Positions 7,259 to 16,191 of a DNA stretch of 64,000 nt are shown here, piece by piece. The notes under the pieces are model-generated. The model did not search any database. It saw nothing but the letters and a program-made list of their open reading frames with translations, and had not been told where the DNA came from. Within the stretch, counting starts at the first letter, position 1. Each line of letters opens with the position of its first letter. The position numbers and the translations under genes were made by a program. The DNA comes from Chitinophagaceae bacterium (GTDB lineage Bacteria > Bacteroidota > Bacteroidia > Chitinophagales > Chitinophagaceae), in NCBI GenBank assembly GCA_003168265.1, contig PMSV01000019.1, forward strand, positions 62,001 through 126,000, given 5' to 3'.

Positions 7259-9838
7259 ATGGCGAAGAATTTATTGATTGTGGAGTCCCCTGCGAAAGCA
7301 AAAACTATCGAAAAGATTTTGGGCAAAGACTTTCAGGTGAAGAGCTGTTATGGTCATATCCGTGACCTGGCAAAGGGCGATATGGGCATTGACGTGAACA
7401 ATAAATATAAACCTACCTATATTATCCCGGAAGAAAAGGAAAAAGTCGTAAATGACCTGAAAAACATAGCAAAAAAATCTTCAGAAGTCTGGCTGGCAAC
7501 GGATGAGGACCGGGAAGGGGAAGCCATCAGTTGGCATCTTTGCGAAGTGCTGGGCCTGAATCCGAAGACAACCAAGCGCATCGTTTTTCACGAGATCACG
7601 AAAACTGCAATCCAATCGGCAGTGGGCAATCCGCGCACTGTGGATATGAACCTGGTCAATGCCCAGCAAGCCAGGCGTATATTGGACCGGATCGTGGGTT
7701 TTGAGTTAAGCCCGGTGCTTTGGCGTAAAATGAGCGTAAAGAACAATCTTTCTGCCGGAAGGGTTCAGAGCGTGGCCGTTCGCATTATCGCAGAAAGAGA
7801 AAGAGAAATCAATGCATTCACGGCTACGGGGACCTTTAAATTGGAAGCTCGTTTTAGCGCCAGGGACATCAATGGCAATGCGGTAGGTTTCAGCGCAGAA
7901 GGCAAAAAGCAAAACAAGCAGGAAGATGCGGAAACCTTTTTAAGGAGTTGTACAGGAGCCAAATACAGTGTCTCGGATATACAGGTCAGGCCGGCCAAAA
8001 AATCTCCTTCTGCGCCTTTTACAACTTCCACCCTTCAACAGGAAGCAAGCCGCAAACTGGGATATTCCGTCAGCCGGACGATGCTCCTGGCCCAGAAATT
8101 ATATGAAAGCGGAAAGATCACTTACATGAGGACGGACAGCGTCAACCTTAGTGAAACAGCCATGGAAGCCACTAAGGATCAGATCGGTCGCCAATACGGT
8201 TCAAAATACATTCAACCAAGGAAGTTCAAGAATAAGAATGAGTCTGCCCAGGAAGCGCATGAAGCCATCAGGCCCACTTATATGGACAGCCCCAGCATAG
8301 AGGAAGCAGATGGACGCAGTCTTTATGAATTGATCTGGAAGAGGGCCATGGCCAGCCAGATGGCCGACGCCGAACTGGAAAAGACCATAGCCAGGATCCT
8401 GATCTCTACCAATAATGAGGAATTGACCGCAACTGGTGAAGTGATGAAATTCGATGGGTTTTTAAAGGTATATAATGAAGACCGGGATGATGAAGACCGG
8501 GGAGAGGATGAGCATGAAGAAGGAATGCTTCCGCCACTCAGCGTCAATCAGCAGTTGCCTTTACAGGAAATGAGGGCCATTGAACGTTTCAGCCGCCCCC
8601 TGCCACGATATACGGAGGCCTCACTTGTTAAAAAACTCGAAGAACTGGGGATCGGTCGCCCCTCCACCTATGCGCCAACCATTTCGACCATCCTGAAAAG
8701 AGGCTATGTTGAAAAAAGGGATAAGGAGGGTGTCAGGAGGGATTTCCGGATATTGATCCTTAAAAACGATCAGATCCGAAAAGTCACGGAACAGGAAAAT
8801 ACGGGAGCGGAAAAATCCAAATTATTTCCAACCGATCTTGGACTCGTGGTTACGGATTTTCTGAAACAATATTTTGACGATATCATGGACTACCATTTCA
8901 CCGCGCGCATCGAAGAGGAATTCGATGAAGTGGCAGAAGGAAAGATGAAATGGAATGTTATGATCGACGATTTTTATGTTCCTTTCAAAAAAGATGTGGA
9001 TAAGACCATTGAAACTGCGGAGCGTGCAAGCGGAGAAAGAGAACTCGGCGCCGATCCCGTCAGTGGAAAAAGAGTGATTGCCCGAATGGGCAGATATGGC
9101 CCCATGGTGCAGATCGGTGAGCAAAACGACGAGGAAAAGCCCAGATTTGCAAAACTCAAGACAGGACAAAGCATTGAAACCATCGGCCTCCAGGAGGGTC
9201 TGGAACTATTTAAGCTGGGCGCTCCGCTAGGTGAATATGAAGGCAAAGAAGTTTCGGTAAATGTCGGACGCTTTGGCCCCTATGTCCGTTTTGGAGATCA
9301 GTTCATATCTATACCCCGGGGCGAAGAAGTGTCAGGAGTAGATTTGGATCGGGCGGTAGAGATCATTGAAGCTAAAAAAGTCGAAGATGCCCCCATTGGC
9401 TATTATGATCAAAGACCTGTGACGAAGGGAAAGGGAAGATTTGGCCCCTATATCAAGTGGAACGATCTTTTCATCAATGTGCCAAGGGCCTATGATTTTG
9501 AACGTCTGACTCAAAGCGACCTGAACGAATTGGTCAAAAAGAAAATTGAAAAAGAAGCCAACCGTTATATTCAACAATGGCCCGGTGAAAAAATTTCGAT
9601 TGAAAACGGCCGCTGGGGGCCGTTCATCCGATTCGGTAAAAAAATGCTGAAGATCACAGGCTTCGGGGCCGGTGGTAAATACAGTCCGGAAGAACTTTCT
9701 GTAATCAGTCTGGACGAGATCAGGAAGATGATCCTCACACAGGACCCAAGGGCCTTCGATAAGAAGACAACAAAAAAAGCCAAGACTCCCAAAAAAGCTG
9801 CGTCCAAAAAATCTCCATCTAAGAAGGCGAAAAAATAA
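7259..9838 (+). CDS. topA: DNA topoisomerase I (type IA)
   Basis: 859 residues. It relaxes negative supercoils by transient single-strand breakage. The TOPRIM domain is N-terminal (LLIVESPAKAKTIEKILG, then ATDEDREGEAISWHL with the acidic metal-binding residues). The catalytic Tyr lies in GKITYMRTDSVNLS at about residue 295. The C-terminus carries repeated topoisomerase C-terminal modules, each with G-R-[FWY]-G-P-[YF] (ARMGRYGPMVQ, GRFGPYVRFG, GRFGPYIKW, GRWGPFIRFG) instead of zinc fingers. It ends in a Lys-rich tail after about residue 838. This is the usual Bacteroidota form and length. Confidence 0.97.
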   Translation: MAKNLLIVESPAKAKTIEKILGKDFQVKSCYGHIRDLAKGDMGIDVNNKYKPTYIIPEEKEKVVNDLKNIAKKSSEVWLATDEDREGEAISWHLCEVLGLNPKTTKRIVFHEITKTAIQSAVGNPRTVDMNLVNAQQARRILDRIVGFELSPVLWRKMSVKNNLSAGRVQSVAVRIIAEREREINAFTATGTFKLEARFSARDINGNAVGFSAEGKKQNKQEDAETFLRSCTGAKYSVSDIQVRPAKKSPSAPFTTSTLQQEASRKLGYSVSRTMLLAQKLYESGKITYMRTDSVNLSETAMEATKDQIGRQYGSKYIQPRKFKNKNESAQEAHEAIRPTYMDSPSIEEADGRSLYELIWKRAMASQMADAELEKTIARILISTNNEELTATGEVMKFDGFLKVYNEDRDDEDRGEDEHEEGMLPPLSVNQQLPLQEMRAIERFSRPLPRYTEASLVKKLEELGIGRPSTYAPTISTILKRGYVEKRDKEGVRRDFRILILKNDQIRKVTEQENTGAEKSKLFPTDLGLVVTDFLKQYFDDIMDYHFTARIEEEFDEVAEGKMKWNVMIDDFYVPFKKDVDKTIETAERASGERELGADPVSGKRVIARMGRYGPMVQIGEQNDEEKPRFAKLKTGQSIETIGLQEGLELFKLGAPLGEYEGKEVSVNVGRFGPYVRFGDQFISIPRGEEVSGVDLDRAVEIIEAKKVEDAPIGYYDQRPVTKGKGRFGPYIKWNDLFINVPRAYDFERLTQSDLNELVKKKIEKEANRYIQQWPGEKISIENGRWGPFIRFGKKMLKITGFGAGGKYSPEELSVISLDEIRKMILTQDPRAFDKKTTKKAKTPKKAASKKSPSKKAKK

Positions 9839-9966
9839 TAAGGACTCCAACTCATTCAGTTCTACACAGTCTGTGGATATTTAAGAGGCCGGATACTGCC
9901 TTGGGTCTTCGAAATTTATAGAAGTTCTTGCAATATTTATTCCGCTGAGCCGTATTACTAATTGCA

Positions 9967-10875
9967 ATGGCAAGACTTACCTCAACCCTGATTGAAATGG
10001 AAGAAACAAAAGAGATTTCGGCCCTTTTCACACTAATCGACGATCCCGATTCGGAAGTCTTTAACAGTGTCAGCAACCGGATCGTGAGTTATGGAAGAAG
10101 GATCATTCCCAACCTGGAGCATCTTTGGGAAAACACCCTGAGCGAGGAAGTGCAGGTCCGAATTGAACTCCTGATCCACAAATTGCATTACCAGGATTTG
10201 ACCGAGGATTTTGACAGATGGAAGAACAGCAGCTATAAGGACCTTCTTACGGCCTGCATGCTGGTGGCTAAATTCCAATATCCTGATATGGCATCTGCTC
10301 CCGTCCTGGGAGATGTGGAAAAGCTGAGAAGGAATATATGGCTGGAATTGAATAATTATCTTACCCCCCTTGAACAGATCAATGTCCTGACCAGCATACT
10401 CTATAATTATTTTTCACTTAAAGGTACCGAAGTCGCTTACCAGCAACCCGATGAATTCCTGATCAATAAAGTGCTGGAGACAAAGAGGGGCAATGCAATT
10501 TCAAACGGAATTCTTTATTTACTACTCGCCGAATTGCTGGATATACCGGTTAAGGTCATCAATATACCAAAGCAATTCATACTTGCTTATATTAAACCCG
10601 AATACCTCAATGATAAACATAGCCATCTCACAGCTATGGACCGCATCGAATTTTTCATTGATCCGATCAGCGGTCAGGTCTTCACCCATAAAGATGTGGA
10701 GAATTATTTCAAGCGGATGTCCGTGCCTGCTGTTCCCTCCTATTTTCACCCGCTAAATCACGATCGCATCATTCAAACCTTACTGGAAGAATTCAGCAAA
10801 TGTTTTGACAACGAAAAGAACAGCTATAAGCGCGATGAATTGCTCTCTCTCTCCACTTTGATAGGCAGGGATTGA
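9967..10875 (+). CDS. SirB1-like transglutaminase-fold protein
   Basis: 302 residues. The central region has LEKLRRNIWLEL-type helices, LTPLEQINVLTSILYNY and RGNAISNGILYLLLAELLDI. This is the pattern of the SirB1/transglutaminase-like family, in which the catalytic Cys is replaced; here Asn-Gly stands at that place. The N-terminal 90 residues look like HEAT-type helices (DDPDSEVFNSVSNRI). ATG at 9997 (MEETKEIS) is the start expected from homologues I recall, and a TAATTGC promoter-like sequence lies directly before ATG 9967, so the true start may be 9997. No pathway is evident; it is a soluble protein lying alone after topA. Confidence 0.75.
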   Translation: MARLTSTLIEMEETKEISALFTLIDDPDSEVFNSVSNRIVSYGRRIIPNLEHLWENTLSEEVQVRIELLIHKLHYQDLTEDFDRWKNSSYKDLLTACMLVAKFQYPDMASAPVLGDVEKLRRNIWLELNNYLTPLEQINVLTSILYNYFSLKGTEVAYQQPDEFLINKVLETKRGNAISNGILYLLLAELLDIPVKVINIPKQFILAYIKPEYLNDKHSHLTAMDRIEFFIDPISGQVFTHKDVENYFKRMSVPAVPSYFHPLNHDRIIQTLLEEFSKCFDNEKNSYKRDELLSLSTLIGRD

Positions 10876-10891
10876 GTCATTAAGGCTCAAA

Positions 10892-11365
10892 TTACATAGT
10901 AGGCAATAATCCCCTTCCGATGGACTGACCCCGGAATGGCCATGGGATGCTTACCAGGATCAATATCAGGGCGATGAAAAAATACCAAAAGGCCTTTTTG
11001 AATTTACGTTCATCGGGGATCTGTTTTTTTGCCATTCCATTTCCCATAGTAATAAGCAGGATGGAAACCAACATCCCGAAGGGATGTTCCACCCAGTAAA
11101 AACGAAAAAAATCATTCTTCATCAGTTCCACTCCCGGAGGAAGACCTGCAGTGATAACGCCCATTCTTCCGAACAAGAGCTGGTAAACTCCGATCAGCAG
11201 TGTGATATGGGCGCAGATCATGGTAAATAAATAAGATTTACGGTCCGCTGCGGTAAAAGGCTTTTTTTGTTTCCAGCCATTCCAGCTTCTGAGAATGGAA
11301 AGCACGAGTAAGATCAGGATCAGCCAGCGAAGAAGGCTATGAAGTATAAGCAGGAAATTATCCAT
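10892..11365 (-). CDS. Four-helix membrane protein, cytochrome-b-like
   Basis: 157 residues with four hydrophobic helices: FLLILHSLLRWLILILLVLS, the LFTMICAHITLLIGVYQLLF region, FGMLVSILLITMGNGM, and AFWYFFIALILILVSIPWPF. His residues in helices 1 and 2 (LLHSLL, CAHIT) and a third at EHPFGM could bind haem. Bacteroidota homologues are often labelled cytochrome B, without proof. It converges on the SirB1-like gene with only 16 bases between the stops. It is not clearly linked in function to its neighbours. Confidence 0.6.
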   Translation of the reverse strand: MDNFLLILHSLLRWLILILLVLSILRSWNGWKQKKPFTAADRKSYLFTMICAHITLLIGVYQLLFGRMGVITAGLPPGVELMKNDFFRFYWVEHPFGMLVSILLITMGNGMAKKQIPDERKFKKAFWYFFIALILILVSIPWPFRGQSIGRGLLPTM

Positions 11366-11417
11366 TTGAGATTTAATTTGGGCTGCAATCTAAAACAGAA
11401 AGAAAAGACGGCAAATT

Positions 11418-12533
11418 TTAGTTGACCCAGTCAGCAATGAAAATATTGATATCCCTCCCGTTAGCGCTCTCCCGATTGCTGCTGAATACAATTCTCCTTC
11501 CATTTGGACTGAACATGGGAAATGCGTCAAAACCGTTGTCCCTGCTGACCTTTTCAAGACCCTGGCCATTTATATCTGTGACATACATATTGAATGGGAA
11601 ACCCCTTTTGTATTCCTGATTACTACAAAATATAATATGTTGTCCGTCCGGCAGGAAATTGGGAGCCCAGTTTGCCTGACCGTAATTGGTAATCTGGCGG
11701 GCATCGCTGCCGTCTGCATTAGCTACCCAGACCTCCATTTGTATGGGGGCCACAAGATTTTGTTTCAGGAGATTCTTATAGTCCTCGATCTCCTCTGCGG
11801 TCTTTGGCCGGGATGCACGCCAGACGATCTTTTTCCCGTCAGGGCTGAACCAGGCGCCTCCATCATAGCCGAGTTCATGGGTAATTCGTTTGACCTTATA
11901 ACTGTTCATATCCATTATGTACAGGTCAAGATCCCCGTCGCGCATCGAGGTAAAGACCATTTTTGTTCCGTCAGGCGAAAGGGTCGCCTCCGCATCATAT
12001 CCCTTTGAATCCGTTAACCTCCTGACGATCTTTCCATCCAGATCAGCCATAAAAATATCGTAACTGTCATAGACTGGCCAGATATAGCGCTTCATTTTTT
12101 GGCGGTCAGGCACAGGCGGGCAGCTATCGCCTCCCAGATAAGTCGATGCATAGATGACATGCTTTCCATCCTTTGTGAAAAAACCACAGGTGGTCCTGCC
12201 CTTGCCGCTGCTGATCATATGCGGCTGGAATTTCTCATCCCGGGTCTCAGGTATTTTTCCAATATACATCTGATCGCAAAGCACGCCTTCTTTATCATCC
12301 TTGTGCTGAAAGATCAACCATTTTCCATCAAAGCTGAAATAGGCTTCTGCATTGTCTCCCCCGAAAGTCAATTGACGGATATTGCTGAAATGCTTCTCCT
12401 CCGGGTATAATAAAGTGTCTGAGGGCAGGTGCTGCATGGCTTTTTGCAGGGGGCCGGTTTTTCTGAAAGCCAGGAAGGAAAAAGCGAATAATCCAATTAT
12501 TAACAATTTAGAAAACAGATTTCCCATTTGCAT
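11418..12533 (-). CDS. Exported TolB/WD40-like beta-propeller protein
   Basis: About 371 residues. Starts are possible at ATG 12533 or ATG 12527 (MGNLFSKLLIIGLFAFSFLA, a signal peptide); a TTG further upstream is less likely. The mature part is a series of PD40 blades: AYFSFDGKWLIFQHKDDKEG, LSPDGTKMVFTSMRDGDLDL, FSPDGKKIVWRASRP, NFLPDGQHIIFCSNQEY, FSPNGRRIVFSSNRES. Six or so blades fit one propeller. It is probably a periplasmic or outer-membrane-associated protein. Such propellers usually bind proteins or peptidoglycan; no catalytic domain is fused here. Confidence 0.8.
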   Translation of the reverse strand: MQMGNLFSKLLIIGLFAFSFLAFRKTGPLQKAMQHLPSDTLLYPEEKHFSNIRQLTFGGDNAEAYFSFDGKWLIFQHKDDKEGVLCDQMYIGKIPETRDEKFQPHMISSGKGRTTCGFFTKDGKHVIYASTYLGGDSCPPVPDRQKMKRYIWPVYDSYDIFMADLDGKIVRRLTDSKGYDAEATLSPDGTKMVFTSMRDGDLDLYIMDMNSYKVKRITHELGYDGGAWFSPDGKKIVWRASRPKTAEEIEDYKNLLKQNLVAPIQMEVWVANADGSDARQITNYGQANWAPNFLPDGQHIIFCSNQEYKRGFPFNMYVTDINGQGLEKVSRDNGFDAFPMFSPNGRRIVFSSNRESANGRDINIFIADWVN

Positions 12534-12622
12534 GACGTTTTGGTTCAAATTCTCTCGGGTGATGTGGATGGTGAGAAGATATTATAACCTGTAAAATAAT
12601 CAATTCATTCTATTTTTACCAC

Positions 12623-13645
12623 ATGAATGAGCGTCTGAAAATAGGGATACCGGCAATTACCCTGATCATGGCCATTTTCACTTCCTGCCATCAGCCCGGC
12701 CATTTTGCGCCCGATGCCGGGGATCTATTGGCCAACTCTCCCTTCAGGAATCTGACCGACAGTATCAGTCAATTCTCTACTGATGCAGGCCTCTATTTCC
12801 GTAGGGCCGAATTGCTGGCCCTCAATAAACAGCGTGAACTGGCGGAAGCCGATTACAGAAAATCCTGGGATCTGAAACCCGATCCTGCGACTGCTCTTAG
12901 AAGGTCTTCCAATCTTTCGATCATGGGCAAAACGAGCCAGGCGCTTGATTTTCTTAAAGAATGCATTGCAAAATATCCTCAGGAGCCTGAATTTAAAAGA
13001 ATGCAGGCAGAAGAATATATCGGCTCAGGCCAGGCAGGAAAAGCAATCGGGCTGTATGATTCCTTACTGAAGTTAAACCCCGGGGATTTTGAGAGCTGGT
13101 ATGAAATGGGAAGATTGCTCGCCGAAGCAAAAGATACTACCGGAGCCCTCAATGCGCTCAGTAAAGCCTGCGAATTACAGCCCACTACGACCTATACTCT
13201 GGAACTGGCCCATCTCTATGCCGAGCATCGGGACAATAATGCCCTTGTTCTCTGTGATCAGGTTATAAAAGAGGATTCAGCCAGGGAACTGATCGATCCT
13301 TTTTTTATAAAGGGAATCTATTATTCCAATACCCGGGATTATGAGAAAGCGATCATCCAGTTTGACTCCTGTATCGGAAGAGATTGGAAATTTACCGATG
13401 CCTATATAGAAAAGGGTCTGGCCTATTTTAAACAAGACAACTTCGATATGGCGCTGAAGGTTTTCAGCATGGCAGCCACCGTCTCCAATACCAGCCCTGA
13501 TGCCTATTACTGGATGGGCCGTTGTTATGAGGCTGCGGGAAAAAAACAGGAAGCGGCAGCTTTTTACCAGCGTGCGCTCGGACTGGACCGGGAATTCTAT
13601 GAGGCCAGGCAGGCCCTGCAAAGGGTGGAGAAAGTTGGAAGTTGA
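12623..13645 (+). CDS. TPR lipoprotein
   Basis: 340 residues with a lipoprotein signal (ITLIMAIFTSC, Cys about residue 23). Seven or more tetratricopeptide repeats fill the mature protein, for example FRRAELLALNKQRELAEADY, GKAIGLYDSLLKLNPGDFES, YYSNTRDYEKAIIQFDSCIG and YYWMGRCYEAAGKKQEAAAF. It is anchored in the periplasmic leaflet and likely to be a protein-protein scaffold. It is divergent from the propeller gene at 11418-12533, with about 90 bases between them for two promoters. Confidence 0.85.
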   Translation: MNERLKIGIPAITLIMAIFTSCHQPGHFAPDAGDLLANSPFRNLTDSISQFSTDAGLYFRRAELLALNKQRELAEADYRKSWDLKPDPATALRRSSNLSIMGKTSQALDFLKECIAKYPQEPEFKRMQAEEYIGSGQAGKAIGLYDSLLKLNPGDFESWYEMGRLLAEAKDTTGALNALSKACELQPTTTYTLELAHLYAEHRDNNALVLCDQVIKEDSARELIDPFFIKGIYYSNTRDYEKAIIQFDSCIGRDWKFTDAYIEKGLAYFKQDNFDMALKVFSMAATVSNTSPDAYYWMGRCYEAAGKKQEAAAFYQRALGLDREFYEARQALQRVEKVGS

Positions 13646-13648
13646 GAG

Positions 13649-13662
13649 GCTCCCGCGGGAGC
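13649..13662. repeat. Perfect 14-bp palindrome after the TPR gene
   Basis: GCTCCCGCGGGAGC begins 4 bases after the TGA stop at 13643-13645. It is followed by GAGCGATTTGCTC and a second inverted pair (CTCG...CGAG, 13669-13683). There is no T-run, so it is not a classical intrinsic terminator. It may be a stem-loop that protects the 3' end of the mRNA, or a REP-like sequence. Confidence 0.4.
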
Positions 13663-13714
13663 GATTTGCTCGATAAATTACGAGTACTTAATTTTATCCT
13701 TCAATGACAAATTC

Positions 13715-14374
13715 ATGCCACTGATTGCTCCCTCCCTTCTCGCGTCCAATTTTTTACGCCTTGAAGACGAATGCAGGATGGTCAACGAAAGCCAGGCCGA
13801 CCGCTTTCATCTCGATGTCATGGACGGAAGGTTCGTCCCCAATATCAGTTTTGGTATACCCATAATCGAGCATATCAGGAAGGTAGCCCAAAAGCCCTGT
13901 GAGGTCCATTTGATGATCGAGGAACCCGAAAAATTGACCCCTGATTTTCATCAGGCAGGTGCAGACATACTCATCGTGCATCTTGAGACCTGCAGAAACC
14001 TTCATCGCAATATTCAGCAGATAAAATCCCTCGGCATGAAGGCCGGAGTAGCCATCAACCCGCATACTCCTCCTATAGCGCTGAGTGAAATACTGCAGGA
14101 TATCGATGAAGTGCTCATCATGAGTGTCAATCCCGGATTCGGGGGGCAAAAATTCATTGATCAAACCATTGAAAAGATCCGCGAACTTAAGAAAATGCTC
14201 CAGTTAAAAGGCCTATCGCGTGTGCTCATTGAAATTGACGGAGGCGTCACCCTGGAAAATGCGGCAGGTATTGCCCATGCCGGAGCAGATATTCTCGTGG
14301 CTGGAAATACCGTCTTCAAATCGGCGGATCCAAAAGCGATGATCGCTCAATTAAAAGAGGCGGTCCATCAATAA
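13715..14374 (+). CDS. rpe: Ribulose-phosphate 3-epimerase
   Basis: 219 residues, a TIM barrel that interconverts ribulose-5-phosphate and xylulose-5-phosphate in the pentose-phosphate pathway. Motifs: IAPSLLASNFLRL, HLDVMDGRFVPNISFG (catalytic Asp and metal His), EVHLMIEEPE, VLIMSVNPGFGGQKFI and IEIDGGVTLENA. It has full family length. The methyltransferase gene follows after 2 bases, so the two are translationally close. Cytoplasmic. Confidence 0.95.
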   Translation: MPLIAPSLLASNFLRLEDECRMVNESQADRFHLDVMDGRFVPNISFGIPIIEHIRKVAQKPCEVHLMIEEPEKLTPDFHQAGADILIVHLETCRNLHRNIQQIKSLGMKAGVAINPHTPPIALSEILQDIDEVLIMSVNPGFGGQKFIDQTIEKIRELKKMLQLKGLSRVLIEIDGGVTLENAAGIAHAGADILVAGNTVFKSADPKAMIAQLKEAVHQ

Positions 14375-14376
14375 AC

Positions 14377-15129
14377 ATGGCAAAGGATCTGTTTTCCGTT
14401 CAGTCTTCACTTTATGCCAAATACCGGCCGGGTTATCCGGCCGATCTCATCGATCATATTCTGGATTTTACCGAAGGACGCGATAAGGCCTGGGATTGTG
14501 CAACAGGGAATGGACAGGCTGCCGTTCTTTACGCTGATCGTTTTAAATCCGTCTATGCAACCGATATAAGCGAAAAACAATTGAACCAGGCAACAAGGCT
14601 TCCAAATATATTTTATTCGGTAAGTCAGGCTGAAAAAACGGTTTTCCCTGATAACAGCTTTGATTTGATCACGGTTGCCCAGGCCTATCACTGGCTGGAT
14701 TTCGAAGACTTTCACAAAGAAGCGACCCGGGTTGGAAAATCCGGCGCTGTCGTCGCCGTCTGGGGCTATGGGCTATTCCAGGCTGAAGAACATCCCCGCC
14801 TCAATGAACTGATCAGGCAATTTTATATCGATATCGTGGGCCCCTACTGGGACCCCGAAAGAAAAAGAGTGGATGAAAGTTACCGTACCGTTCCTTTTGC
14901 TTTTGAGCGGCTTCCCGTCAAGGATTTTTGGATTCGTGTCGAATATGATTATGACGAATTGATTGGTTATTTCCATACCTGGTCAAGCGTCCAGCATTAT
15001 ATCCGGGAATTAAATGCTGATCCGGTGGCCCGTATCGCTGAAGCGATCCGGGTAATTTGGGGTGCCTCTCAAAAAAAGCAAGAATTCTCCTTTCCGCTCT
15101 TCTTGCTTCTGGGCCGTATCGCGAAATAA
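14377..15129 (+). CDS. Class I SAM-dependent methyltransferase
   Basis: 250 residues. The N-terminal part reads LYAKYRPGYPADLIDHIL, followed by the SAM-binding motif I AWDCATGNGQAAVLY, acidic motif II (YATDISEKQL) and FPDNSFDLITVAQAYHWLD. This is the pattern of the methyltransferase-11 group related to UbiE and trans-aconitate methyltransferase. The substrate is unknown. It starts 2 bases after rpe and should be co-transcribed with it. Cytoplasmic. Confidence 0.85.
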   Translation: MAKDLFSVQSSLYAKYRPGYPADLIDHILDFTEGRDKAWDCATGNGQAAVLYADRFKSVYATDISEKQLNQATRLPNIFYSVSQAEKTVFPDNSFDLITVAQAYHWLDFEDFHKEATRVGKSGAVVAVWGYGLFQAEEHPRLNELIRQFYIDIVGPYWDPERKRVDESYRTVPFAFERLPVKDFWIRVEYDYDELIGYFHTWSSVQHYIRELNADPVARIAEAIRVIWGASQKKQEFSFPLFLLLGRIAK

Positions 15130-15132
15130 ACC

Positions 15133-16032
15133 TTATAATTTGCTGTAGATCTGATCCAGCACATCCTTTGTCTCGGTCACCCAGCTTGTCGGATGCTCCG
15201 GCCAATCCAGAGAGCGGGATTCGATGATCCTTCTGACCGCATGATAGGCCGTCAGGGCCTGTTTTTCCGAATAAAAACAGTTGATCCAGTTTGAATCCAG
15301 ATCGAGCTCCTGCGGGACTCCGATGCCCCCGTTATACCATTGAAAGCAGCAAGGCAATCCGCTATAGGAAATCTCTCGGGAACCCCGGGAATACACATCC
15401 CCAAAAAGAAGGGAATAAAAGTGCACACATCCTCTCAGGCGGTCCATGATCTGCTTTTCGGATTCAGGATGGCTAGGCCTGATCCGCCAACGGTTATTAT
15501 AAGGATGAAAGGGATCTTCGACCGGATCTTTTCTGCACATTCCATCGGAAACAAATTTTATATCTACCTGGTCGGAACCAATTAATTTAACAAGGTCCAG
15601 TTTTTGAATATAGATCTTGCTGACCGAATAAAGACCCTGGCTTCCATCAACATAATCGAGTTCAAGAATCCGGCTTTTTTTATTGACCTTACATTTGCCC
15701 ATTTTCAAGCAGCATCTGGCATTTTCGGTAAAGGTCTGATCCTTAAACAAGGCGAGTTCGGGATATTTGCGCGAATTTGTAGCGGAGTCCCACATCAGGT
15801 AATCGAAATAATTCGAACTGGCATCGTCCATCTTCCAAAGTTGACAAAGCGCGTCCATCAGCGCCACCGACCTTTCCGATTTGAGAGAGACAACACTCGA
15901 ATCGGGCCCGTTCGTTTCACTTAAGGTAACGGTATCGGAGTTCTGTGAATAGCTATTAAGGATGCGATGATGCTTCTGCGAGCAAAACGCAAAAACCAGC
16001 GGGAAAAGAATAAATAGACATTTATTTTTCAT
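15133..16032 (-). CDS. Lipoprotein of unknown function
   Basis: 299 residues with a short hydrophobic leader ending at a lipobox-like Cys (LFPLVFAFCSQK, Cys about residue 17). The mature part has no motif I recognise: a Trp/Tyr-rich region (DDASSNYFDYLMWDSA), paired cysteines (ENARCCLKMGKC, GLPCCFQWY), and C-terminal SWVTETKDVLDQIY. It stands alone, convergent with the methyltransferase (3-base gap) and divergent from the TonB receptor. Function unknown. Confidence 0.65.
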   Translation of the reverse strand: MKNKCLFILFPLVFAFCSQKHHRILNSYSQNSDTVTLSETNGPDSSVVSLKSERSVALMDALCQLWKMDDASSNYFDYLMWDSATNSRKYPELALFKDQTFTENARCCLKMGKCKVNKKSRILELDYVDGSQGLYSVSKIYIQKLDLVKLIGSDQVDIKFVSDGMCRKDPVEDPFHPYNNRWRIRPSHPESEKQIMDRLRGCVHFYSLLFGDVYSRGSREISYSGLPCCFQWYNGGIGVPQELDLDSNWINCFYSEKQALTAYHAVRRIIESRSLDWPEHPTSWVTETKDVLDQIYSKL

Positions 16033-16191
16033 AAACAGCGCTCCGGAATTCAGCTCTCAAATTAACAAAGCTTTGTTTTAGAAAAAAGCAGTCTTAAGGT
16101 TTTGCGCATCGGTAATCCTCATAAAATCATAATTTTCCGATTTTTACGTTTTCTTAGTGGTTAAAACTGACGCCGCTCAAACCCATCTTAC

